A program made the translations under genes and the position numbers. This document shows, one piece after another, positions 45,035 through 52,077 of a stretch of DNA of 64,000 bases. Within the stretch, counting starts at the first letter, position 1, and each line of letters opens with the position of its first letter. The DNA comes from Alphaproteobacteria bacterium (GTDB lineage: Bacteria > Pseudomonadota > Alphaproteobacteria > CAAGCB01 > CAG-977): positions 1 to 64,000 of the forward strand of contig CAAGCB010000012.1 in NCBI GenBank assembly GCA_900768185.1, read 5' to 3'. The notes under the pieces are model-generated. The model worked only from the letters and a program-made list of their open reading frames with translations. It made no database searches and was not told where the DNA came from.

Positions 45035-45616
45035 ATGTCTTTGACAATCGACAATCACCAAAAAACGACGGGCTTGGACGCGAAAACGGCGGAGGTCGTG
45101 GCGGCGTATGTGAACGGGCTGTATTATGCGACAAACGGCGTTCCCCGTGATTTGCGCGACGCCGCTGCGGACGCCTATATGAAAGACAATCCGCTGAAAG
45201 TCGACGATAAAGCCGCCGCCGTGAAAGAAATCGACGCTTTGACGCGTGAATGCGAAGACGAAGCGAAGTCGGCATCGTGGCGAACCAAACTGCAATACGA
45301 ATACGGTCGCAAGGGCGAACGAATCGCCAAACTGGCGATGTTGGGCGCGGCGACCGCCGTCGGAAGCGTTCTGGCGGCAAACGGCATGCCTTTGGCTTCC
45401 TCTTCCGTTTTGTTCGCGGGGCTGGTCGCCATTCAGGGAGGAAACACTCCGACGGATAGGGAAAAAGCCGATATCGAAAGATACGGCGTAATCAAGCACG
45501 GACAGTTCGTTTTGAAAAAAATGAAGCGGGCGCTGACGTCCGAAGATGACAAAGAAAACGCGTCCGCGGTCAAACGCAAAACCGTGCTGAATTTGAAACG
45601 AAACGGCGGACGCTGA
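45035..45616 (+). CDS. Island paralogue A3: helical protein with membrane hairpin
   Basis: The 193-residue member has YVNGLYYATNGVPRDLRDAA and YMKDNPLKVDDKAAAV in the N-terminal domain, the hydrophobic stretch LAMLGAATAVGSVLAANGM...SSVLFAGLVAIQGG (about 108-144), and a C-terminal KHGQFVLKKMKRAL helix ending in LNLKRNGGR. The ATG at 45035 follows a strong GAAAGGGGG. It has its own operator-bearing promoter and its own terminator, so it is a separate transcript. Function unknown. Confidence 0.75.
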   Translation: MSLTIDNHQKTTGLDAKTAEVVAAYVNGLYYATNGVPRDLRDAAADAYMKDNPLKVDDKAAAVKEIDALTRECEDEAKSASWRTKLQYEYGRKGERIAKLAMLGAATAVGSVLAANGMPLASSSVLFAGLVAIQGGNTPTDREKADIERYGVIKHGQFVLKKMKRALTSEDDKENASAVKRKTVLNLKRNGGR

Positions 45617-45639
45617 TTTCCGGTCGCCCCTTGGATTTT

Positions 45640-45677
45640 TACGCCGCGGCATTTGGTGTCGCGGCGTTTCGCTTTTT
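45640..45677 (+). terminator. Rho-independent terminator of A3
   Basis: ACGCCGCGGCA (45640-45650) pairs with TGTCGCGGCGT (45656-45666), followed by TTCGCTTTTTT. Confidence 0.88.
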
Positions 45678-45709
45678 TAGGGCGAAAGCGCGGTTTTCAA
45701 TAAAAAATA

Positions 45710-45745
45710 TTTGAAGAGTTGGACAAATCGTGTTAATCTTTTTGT
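45710..45745 (+). promoter_or_regulatory. Promoter and dyad operator of A4
   Basis: TTGAAG (45710-45715), 17 bp, TAATCT (45733-45738). The dyad GACAAA-N13-TTTGTC (45721-45726 and 45740-45745) sits at the same offset as in the A3 promoter. Confidence 0.65.
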
Positions 45746-45770
45746 CAAACAGACAGGAAAGGATAAGCAA

Positions 45771-46394
45771 ATGTCTTTGGTTCTCAATTCCGAAAAGGGT
45801 ATGACGCTGAACGATGTTAAAACGACGATGAAAGTCGCGGCGTATCTCGGCGGCTTGGCGGAGCAAATCAACGGCGTTCCCCGTCGGTATCGCGACAGCG
45901 TCGCCGACGCCTATATGGAAGACCACCCGTTGACAGTCGACGATAAAGCCGCGGCTTACGATCTGGTCGGAAAAATGGAAAAGCAATACAAAAAGGAAAC
46001 CAAATCCGCGTCTTTGGATACGAAGCTGCAATATATGTTCGGCAACAAGGGCGCCGAAGTCGCCAAAGCGGTCGCTTTGGGCGCGGCGGCGGTCGTCGGC
46101 AGCGTGATGGCGGCGCAGGGCGTCGATCAGGCGGCGGCTCCCGCGTTCGTGATGGCGGCGGGCGCGCTTTGCACGGGGGCGCACGCGGCGACGGTGAACG
46201 ACAAATATCAGACGAACGCCGTTGAAAAATACGGTGAAGCCAAACGCGCTTTGTTCGCTTTGAAAAAAATGAAAAAGGCGCTGGCGCCCGAATCGACGTA
46301 CAAACAGGACGTTCAGGCACTGTACGCGTCCGGTCTGGGCAATCCCGGCGGCATGATCACCGCGTTGAATCTGAAACAAAAAGGCGGCAGATAA
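45771..46394 (+). CDS. Island paralogue A4: helical protein with membrane hairpin
   Basis: The 207-residue member has AAYLGGLAEQINGVPRRYRD and YMEDHPLTVDDKAAA, a glycine/alanine-rich hydrophobic hairpin (LGAAAVVGSVMAAQGVD, about residues 98-140), and the C-terminal KYGEAKRALFALKKMKKAL plus ALYASGLGNPGGMITALNL tail. The last about 56 codons are nearly identical to A5, which starts 18 bp later. RBS is GGAAAGGATAAGCAA. It likely begins the transcript that runs on through the metallopeptidase genes into ybgC. Confidence 0.78.
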   Translation: MSLVLNSEKGMTLNDVKTTMKVAAYLGGLAEQINGVPRRYRDSVADAYMEDHPLTVDDKAAAYDLVGKMEKQYKKETKSASLDTKLQYMFGNKGAEVAKAVALGAAAVVGSVMAAQGVDQAAAPAFVMAAGALCTGAHAATVNDKYQTNAVEKYGEAKRALFALKKMKKALAPESTYKQDVQALYASGLGNPGGMITALNLKQKGGR

Positions 46395-46412
46395 GCCGGA
46401 AAAGGAGGAAAT

Positions 46413-47078
46413 ATGTCAATAGGACTGAACGAATCGATGACTTTTGAAAAAGCCGATAGCGCGACGATATCTCAGGTCTATATGTACTTGGGGGCTTTGG
46501 ACTGCTTTACGAACGGCGTTCCCGAACGAAAACGCGGAAAGGTCGTCGACGATTTCATGCAAAAATATCCGTTGCGCGTCGATAATAAAGCCAATGCGCT
46601 GAAAACGGTCGAGTCTTTGGAAAAAATGTATGTCGACGCCGTTAAGAAAACGCCTCTGAAAACAAAAATTCAGGCGGCGTTCGGCATGAAAGCCCCCGAA
46701 AACGCTTTTAAGACGGCGTGCGTTTTGGGCGCGGCGGCGGTCGTCGGCAGCGTTATGGCGGCGCAGGGCGTCGATCATGCGGCGGCTCCCGCGCTCGTCG
46801 GCGCGCTGTCGGTCGGCATGACCGCCCTGGCGGCTGTCGTCGGCAAAACCGCGGCGGATGGAACGGAAGACAAGCCCGAAAAAATCGCAAAGGAAGAATG
46901 GAACGTTCAGAAATACGGCGATGTCAAACGCGCTTTGTTCGCTTTGAAAAAAATGAAAAAGGCGCTGACGCCCGAATCGACGTACAAACGGGACGTTCAG
47001 GCGCTGTACGCGTCCGGTCTGGGCAACCCCGGCGGCATGATCACCGCGCTGAACCTGAAACAAAACGGCGGGCGCTGA
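46413..47078 (+). CDS. Island paralogue A5: helical protein with membrane hairpin
   Basis: The 221-residue member has YLGALDCFTNGVPERKRGKV, YPLRVDNKANA, LGAAAVVGSVMAAQGVDHAA in the hairpin, and KYGDVKRALFALKKMKKAL near the C-terminus. A strong AAAAGGAGGAAAT Shine-Dalgarno precedes the ATG. It shares the hairpin and C-terminal tail with A4 almost exactly, while the N-terminal half is much more diverged. Unknown function. Confidence 0.78.
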   Translation: MSIGLNESMTFEKADSATISQVYMYLGALDCFTNGVPERKRGKVVDDFMQKYPLRVDNKANALKTVESLEKMYVDAVKKTPLKTKIQAAFGMKAPENAFKTACVLGAAAVVGSVMAAQGVDHAAAPALVGALSVGMTALAAVVGKTAADGTEDKPEKIAKEEWNVQKYGDVKRALFALKKMKKALTPESTYKRDVQALYASGLGNPGGMITALNLKQNGGR

Positions 47079-47108
47079 TTCATCTGCGGTGCAAGGCAAG
47101 GTGTTGTG

Positions 47109-48236
47109 ATGTCGAACAATGTGGCGGAATTTTTTTCCAAAAAAGGAATTAAAAAATTCAAAAGCGGCGTGAACGCCTTTAAAAACCTCAGCACGCCGAA
47201 AAAGCTTATGGCGGGCGGCGTTTTGGCGGCGGCGTTCGCCGTCGCGACCAACACAGACAATTACAGCCGCGTTGAAAACAGATTGAAAGCGCAAACGGTG
47301 TACGCGATTATGGAAAACGGCGACACGCTGTGCGCCTATCGGGCGATTCCGATGACGGACGCCGATTTCGCGCGGTTGCAAAAATTGGTGAACAACGCGA
47401 CGAAAACCGAATCGGGGCGCGAGATTTTAAAAGGGCTGTCCGAAACGGGGACGACTTTGCGCATCGATTATTCGGGCGAGGATAATCTGGGCTATTTTCA
47501 GCCCGACGACAATTCGATCTGTCTGGGGCGTCAGCACGGCGACGCGGATTTGCAGTCCGTTTTGATCCACGAGGGTGAACACGCTTTGCAGAACGGGCGC
47601 GTTCCCGAAAGCACCAACGGTTACACGTTTGAATCAAACGCGAAAGTTCAGCGCGTGATGGAAGCCGATGCGATGACCTTGCAAACGATGTTTTCGTTCG
47701 AAATGGCTGAAAAGGGCGACAGCGCGGCGTTGAAAATGATGACGGTCCGTCACAAGGGCATGGTGGACGCCTATGCCGACGCTTGCGCAAAATACGGCAA
47801 AGGCAGTCCGAAGGCGTTAAAGGAAACGATGCTGAGCTGGTATGACGATAAAAACTATGTCGCCATCTATGACGAATACATGGCGGCGGAACACGCCGAA
47901 AAGGTCGGAGAAACACCGGGGATTTTGTTGCTGTCCCGTTTTTCCAAAGCCTGTGACGCCGATGCCGTTTTGGCGGGCGCTTGCCGGTATAAAGGCGTGA
48001 AATACGCGGGAACGGACGGATCTTTGCTGAATACGCCGCGCACGGCGTGGCTGAATGTGGAAACGCGCGATAAAATGTCGCGGGTTCACAACCGGCTGGT
48101 TTCCAAAACATCGGGCTTCAACGGTGACGACAGCGCGGATAATTTCTATATGTGCAAAGACGGTGTCGTGTCTAAACAGACCTATAAACAGATTATCGCG
48201 GCGACGGTCGCCCGACGCGCGAATCAAGGACGATGA
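47109..48236 (+). CDS. Island metallopeptidase-like protein M1 (HExxH)
   Basis: The 375-residue protein starts SNNVAEFFSKKGIKKFKSGV, then one hydrophobic segment (about residues 33-47). The predicted zinc site HEGEH is at residues 154-158, and a conserved glutamate (MEADA, residue 185) fits a gluzincin-type third ligand. The rest is unrecognised and helical; it may belong to the poorly described putative metallopeptidases of the DUF6782 type, which I cannot confirm. It is paralogous to the next gene, which starts 12 bp downstream. The ATG at 47109 is chosen over an in-frame GTG three bases upstream. Confidence 0.75.
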   Translation: MSNNVAEFFSKKGIKKFKSGVNAFKNLSTPKKLMAGGVLAAAFAVATNTDNYSRVENRLKAQTVYAIMENGDTLCAYRAIPMTDADFARLQKLVNNATKTESGREILKGLSETGTTLRIDYSGEDNLGYFQPDDNSICLGRQHGDADLQSVLIHEGEHALQNGRVPESTNGYTFESNAKVQRVMEADAMTLQTMFSFEMAEKGDSAALKMMTVRHKGMVDAYADACAKYGKGSPKALKETMLSWYDDKNYVAIYDEYMAAEHAEKVGETPGILLLSRFSKACDADAVLAGACRYKGVKYAGTDGSLLNTPRTAWLNVETRDKMSRVHNRLVSKTSGFNGDDSADNFYMCKDGVVSKQTYKQIIAATVARRANQGR

Positions 48237-48248
48237 GGAGATAAATTC

Positions 48249-49421
48249 ATGTCGAATTCCATATCCGAATTCTTTTCCAAATCGGGAATTAAAAAGTTTA
48301 AAAACGGCGTGAGGGCTTACGCGGAACGTCAAGCGGGCAAGGTCGTCGCCGCGTCAATGGTTCTGACGGGGGCGTTCGGCGCCGTCAGCGCGCGTTCCGC
48401 CGTTGAACAGATTGAATTGACGCCTTCGCGGGTGACGGCTTACGCCGTTACGGAAAAAGGCGACACGCTTTGCAGCTATCTGGCGGAAAAAACCGACAGC
48501 GCGTCCTTCGCCCGTTTGCAGAAACTGGTCAACAACGCGACAAAAAGCAAAACGGGGTGTGAAATTCTGAAATGCGTTTCGGAACAGAACACCGTTTTGA
48601 CGATAGGAGAGGCGGGACGCAACACGGTCGGATTCTTCGTCGCCGATGAAAACATGATCCGCCTGAACGGCAATTTTGACGACGCGACGTTGCAATCCTG
48701 TCTGGTGCACGAAGGAAAACATTCCGCCCAAAACGCTTCGCTGGGCAGAACGCTGGAAAGCACGAACACTTTTTTGACCAATATCGTCATGTCCCGCGTG
48801 ATGGAAGCCGACGCCGTCGCGGCGCAGACCAAGTTTTCCTATGAAATGGCACAGCGGGGCGACAGCGCGGCGTGGAAATCCCTGCGCGAGGAACACGGGG
48901 AAATCGCCGACACGTTTGCAAAAAACGCTAAAAAACACGGCGTCGATAAAAAGGAAACGATGAAGGAAACCATGCTGGCGTGGTACAAGGATAAAAGCTA
49001 CACCAAGCTGTATGATCAATCCATGATCGCGTTTTACAAAAACATCGTTCGAAACGCGCCCGACAATCAAATTCAGGACAGTTTTAAGAAAAGCATCGAT
49101 ACCGACAAATTGATCCGCGCCGTGTGCAAATCGGGCGGCGAAACGTACGCTCGGGACGGTGCTTTGCTGATGACGCCCGAAACGGCATATCTGTCGCGCT
49201 CCGACCAGTTTTCGCTGGAAGCCCTGAATGTCTTTTTGAAACAAAGAACGGGACGCGAAGACGTTTCGTCGAAGTTTATGTATCCCGTCGAACGTGACGG
49301 ATCCGTGTCGAAAAAGACTTTCCTTCAGGAAGATCAGGCGGAGCGTCTGGCGGAAAAGAATAAACAGAGTACGGCGAAAACGCAAAAAATCGTTAATAAA
49401 ATGAATACGCGGACGCGATGA
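48249..49421 (+). CDS. Island metallopeptidase-like protein M2 (HExxH)
   Basis: The 390-residue paralogue of M1 has the same N-terminus (SEFFSKSGIKKFKNGV), one hydrophobic segment (about 32-48), FARLQKLVNNATK at residues 88-100, HEGKH at 154-158 and MEADA at 185-189, all in matching positions. The C-terminus is charged (NKQSTAKTQKIVNKMNTRTR). RBS is AGGAGATAAATTC. Its TGA overlaps the ybgC ATG, tying its expression to the Tol-Pal operon. Substrate is unknown; the neighbouring A proteins are candidates. Confidence 0.75.
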   Translation: MSNSISEFFSKSGIKKFKNGVRAYAERQAGKVVAASMVLTGAFGAVSARSAVEQIELTPSRVTAYAVTEKGDTLCSYLAEKTDSASFARLQKLVNNATKSKTGCEILKCVSEQNTVLTIGEAGRNTVGFFVADENMIRLNGNFDDATLQSCLVHEGKHSAQNASLGRTLESTNTFLTNIVMSRVMEADAVAAQTKFSYEMAQRGDSAAWKSLREEHGEIADTFAKNAKKHGVDKKETMKETMLAWYKDKSYTKLYDQSMIAFYKNIVRNAPDNQIQDSFKKSIDTDKLIRAVCKSGGETYARDGALLMTPETAYLSRSDQFSLEALNVFLKQRTGREDVSSKFMYPVERDGSVSKKTFLQEDQAERLAEKNKQSTAKTQKIVNKMNTRTR

Positions 49422-49831
49422 CGATGAAGACGTTTGTTTCCAAAAAATTTCTGATGTGCTACGCCGATACCGACGCGGGCGGCGTGGTGTATCATTCCCG
49501 CTATGTCGATTTGGCCGAACGCGCGCGCATGGAAATGCTGCACGAACTGGGGGTTTGCTGTCGCGAAATGGCGGCGGCGGAAAAACCCGTCGGTTTTATG
49601 GTGCATCACATGGAAATCGATTTCAAACGCCCCGCCTATCTGGAAGACGAGCTGATCGTTGAAACAAGCGTTTTGAAAATCGGCGGCGCGACGTTTGATC
49701 TGGCGCAGACCGTCAAACGCGGCGACGAGGTGCTGGTCGAATTGAAAGTCTGCGTTCTAACGGCGGCGGGCATCGGAAAGCCGACGCGGATCCCCGCCGA
49801 AATCAGAACGAAATTAACCGGAATTTTGTAA
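49418..49831 (+). CDS. ybgC: Tol-Pal associated acyl-CoA thioesterase YbgC
   Basis: The 137-residue hot-dog thioesterase has the catalytic aspartate region YADTDAGGVVYHSRYVD and the HHMEIDFKRPAYLED core. It heads the conserved tol-pal order. The ATG overlaps the stop of M2; a second ATG at 49424 is an alternative start. Confidence 0.93.
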   Translation: MTMKTFVSKKFLMCYADTDAGGVVYHSRYVDLAERARMEMLHELGVCCREMAAAEKPVGFMVHHMEIDFKRPAYLEDELIVETSVLKIGGATFDLAQTVKRGDEVLVELKVCVLTAAGIGKPTRIPAEIRTKLTGIL

Positions 49832-49851
49832 TCTGTTAATGAATATGGGTT

Positions 49852-49893
49852 AAACTCCCCGTCAAAACTGTAATTTTGAAGGGGAGTTTTTCT
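49852..49893 (+). promoter_or_regulatory. Terminator-like hairpin that includes the tolQ Shine-Dalgarno
   Basis: AACTCCCC (49853-49860) pairs with GGGGAGTT (49881-49888), and TCAAAA with TTTTGA inside it, followed by TTTTTC. The 3' arm GGGGAG is the tolQ Shine-Dalgarno, 8 nt before its ATG. The structure could both terminate transcription and hide the ribosome site. Confidence 0.7.
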
Positions 49894-50631
49894 ATGCCGG
49901 CAGCGTCTTTGGCATCAACCGCGACCGATTTATCCATGTTCGGGTTGTTTTTACAGGCTGATTTTATCGTTAAAGCCGTGATTATCCTTCTGATTTCGGC
50001 ATCGGTGTGGACATGGGCGATCATTTTTGAAAAAGTGATGTTGTTGCGTTCGGCGAACGATGCCGCCGGAAAATTTCTGGATAAATACGACGAAGGTCGA
50101 TACGACCAGCTTTATGACGAATTGGAAAGCAAAGCGTCGTTCAGCCACGATCCGATGTCCGCCATTTTTATGAGCGCGATGAAAGAATGGCGCAAATCGT
50201 CAATGGCTTTGATGGGCGGAATCCACGGCGCCAGTCTGGCTCAGCGTTTGGACAGGATCATGCAGGTCACGATGGATCGCGGAATGGAACGCATTGAAAA
50301 ACGCATGACTTTTCTGGCGTCCACGGGAGCCGTGTCGCCGTTTATCGGTCTGTTCGGAACGGTGTGGGGCATCATGAACAGTTTTCATAGCATCGGCGCC
50401 AGTTCCAACACGTCGCTGGCGGTCGTCGCCCCCGGCATCGCCGAAGCGTTGTTCGCGACGGCTTTGGGGCTGGTCGCCGCCATTCCCGCCGTTCTGGCGT
50501 ACAACAAACTGTCCAGCGACATCAATCGCTATGCCAAAAAACTGGAAAACTTCGCAGGCGATTTTTCCAGCATTCTGTCGCGCCAGATCGATAATATGGC
50601 GATTCGCAACGAAAAACAGCGGAACGGCTGA
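49894..50631 (+). CDS. tolQ: Tol-Pal proton channel protein TolQ
   Basis: The 245-residue three-helix inner-membrane protein is a TolQ/ExbB homologue (LQADFIVKAVIILLISASVWTWAIIFEKV; conserved VSPFIGLFGTVWGIMNSFHSIG and APGIAEALFATALGLVAAIPAV). With TolR it uses the proton gradient to energise TolA at the division septum. The ATG at 49894, not the upstream TTG, has the Shine-Dalgarno GGGGAG. Confidence 0.96.
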   Translation: MPAASLASTATDLSMFGLFLQADFIVKAVIILLISASVWTWAIIFEKVMLLRSANDAAGKFLDKYDEGRYDQLYDELESKASFSHDPMSAIFMSAMKEWRKSSMALMGGIHGASLAQRLDRIMQVTMDRGMERIEKRMTFLASTGAVSPFIGLFGTVWGIMNSFHSIGASSNTSLAVVAPGIAEALFATALGLVAAIPAVLAYNKLSSDINRYAKKLENFAGDFSSILSRQIDNMAIRNEKQRNG

Positions 50632-50633
50632 CC

Positions 50634-51101
50634 ATGGGGACGAACGTTAAATTTTCCGCCAGAGGAAACCGTCGTCAACGGGCGGCGTTCGGCGACATCA
50701 ACGTCACGCCGCTGGTTGACGTCATGATGGTTCTTTTGGTGATTTTCATGGTTACGGCGCCGATGATGACGACGGGCATTTCATTGGATTTGCCCCGCGG
50801 CGACGGGCAGGCGATGGAAGAATCCGACCGCGCCGTCGATATCGGCATCGACGCGCGTTCCGACATTTATCTGGGCGATAAAAAAGTATCGCCCGATACG
50901 CTGGTCAAAAAATTGAAAGCCATGCAAAAAAGCAATCCCGATTTGAAAATCGTCATCAGCGCGGACAAAGCGACGTCTTACGGTCAGGTCATCGAACTGA
51001 TGAGCGTTCTGCGTCTGGCGGGAATTTCAAAGGTCGGGCTGAAGACCGCCGATATTGTCGACATGTCCTTGTCCGATTTCAAAAAGAAGGGGAAAAAATA
51101 G
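50634..51101 (+). CDS. tolR: Tol-Pal protein TolR
   Basis: The 155-residue ExbD/TolR protein has one N-terminal helix with the essential aspartate in NVTPLVDVMMVLLVIFMV (Asp near residue 30) and a periplasmic domain (VIELMSVLRLAGISKVGL). It starts 2 bp after tolQ and ends with TAG. Confidence 0.96.
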   Translation: MGTNVKFSARGNRRQRAAFGDINVTPLVDVMMVLLVIFMVTAPMMTTGISLDLPRGDGQAMEESDRAVDIGIDARSDIYLGDKKVSPDTLVKKLKAMQKSNPDLKIVISADKATSYGQVIELMSVLRLAGISKVGLKTADIVDMSLSDFKKKGKK

Positions 51102-51104
51102 TCC

Positions 51105-52076
51105 GTGTTTGAACGATTGCGCCGCCGTTTCTTTATGCGATTGCGCCGCAGCCCCGTGCTGTTCAAGGTCGTCGTCGGCGCGCGCGATCATTTGCCGATG
51201 GTTTTGTCGCTGGCGCTGCATGCGTTCGTCGTTATTTTGCTGACGGTCGATTTCGTCGCCGAATCCAAAGATCGGGTCGTGTCCGTACCGATGTTCGTCG
51301 TTGATTTGAGCAAGGTTAAAATCGCCGAAATGACGAACTTGCCGCCGAAACTGACCTTGTCGAAATCAAAGGCGAAATCCGCGCCGAAAGGAACGGTGCG
51401 CACCTCCGCGTACAGCAAGGCGTCGAAAGGCGACGCGTCGCAGTCAAGCTTTGTCGCGTCGAAATCGTCTTTGAACGGCGCGATGCTGGAAAACGAATTG
51501 AGCGGATTGTTGAAAAAGGTTTCGAAATCGAAAAAATCCAAAGACGAAGAACTGTCCAATTCGATTAAAAACATCGCCAAATCGGCTGACAAGGACGCTT
51601 TTAAAACTCTGTTGGCGTCGGTTGACGGCATCAAAAGCGGCATGGGGTACGCGGACGAAAGCACGGCGGACGCCGATCCCGACGATATGGTCACGCGGGG
51701 GATCGAAGGCGGGCAAGGCGGCAGCTATATGCAGGAACTCAGCGTTTCCGAAAAAGACATGATCGGCATTAAATTGCGCGAATGCTGGAATTTGGACGCC
51801 GGCGTGCGTGGCGCGCAAAACATGCTGATTGAAATCCGCGTCTTTTTGACGCCGGAAGGGGCGGTCAAAGACGTTAAAATTTTAAACAAAGCCAGATACA
51901 ACAAAGATACGGCGTTTCGTTCCGTCGCGGAAAGCGCGCGGCGCGCCGTTTATATCTGCGATAAAAAGAACGACGCTTCCCCGTTCAGGATCTTTCCCGA
52001 TCATTACGGGCAATCCTATGACATGTGGAAGACGCTGTTGCTCAGGTTCAACCCGTTTGACGGCGGAGTGATGTGA
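51105..52076 (+). CDS. tolA: Tol-Pal protein TolA
   Basis: The 323-residue protein has an N-terminal membrane helix (MVLSLALHAFVVILLTVDFVA, about 28-48), a Lys/Ser-rich linker (KSKKSKDEELSNSIK) shorter and less alanine-rich than E. coli TolA, and a C-terminal TonB-like domain (EIRVFLTPEGAVKDVKIL). It spans the periplasm and contacts Pal/TolB. GTG start. Confidence 0.9.
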   Translation: MFERLRRRFFMRLRRSPVLFKVVVGARDHLPMVLSLALHAFVVILLTVDFVAESKDRVVSVPMFVVDLSKVKIAEMTNLPPKLTLSKSKAKSAPKGTVRTSAYSKASKGDASQSSFVASKSSLNGAMLENELSGLLKKVSKSKKSKDEELSNSIKNIAKSADKDAFKTLLASVDGIKSGMGYADESTADADPDDMVTRGIEGGQGGSYMQELSVSEKDMIGIKLRECWNLDAGVRGAQNMLIEIRVFLTPEGAVKDVKILNKARYNKDTAFRSVAESARRAVYICDKKNDASPFRIFPDHYGQSYDMWKTLLLRFNPFDGGVM

Positions 52077-52077
52077 T

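Noticed and set aside
43368..49417. Prophage or integrative element at the ruvB-ybgC interval
   Set aside because: No integrase, phage structural gene, attachment repeat or tRNA boundary; GC and codon use resemble the neighbours.
49418..49424. M2-ybgC overlap as a frameshift fusion
   Set aside because: Both proteins are complete with normal termini; the overlap is the common ATGA coupling.
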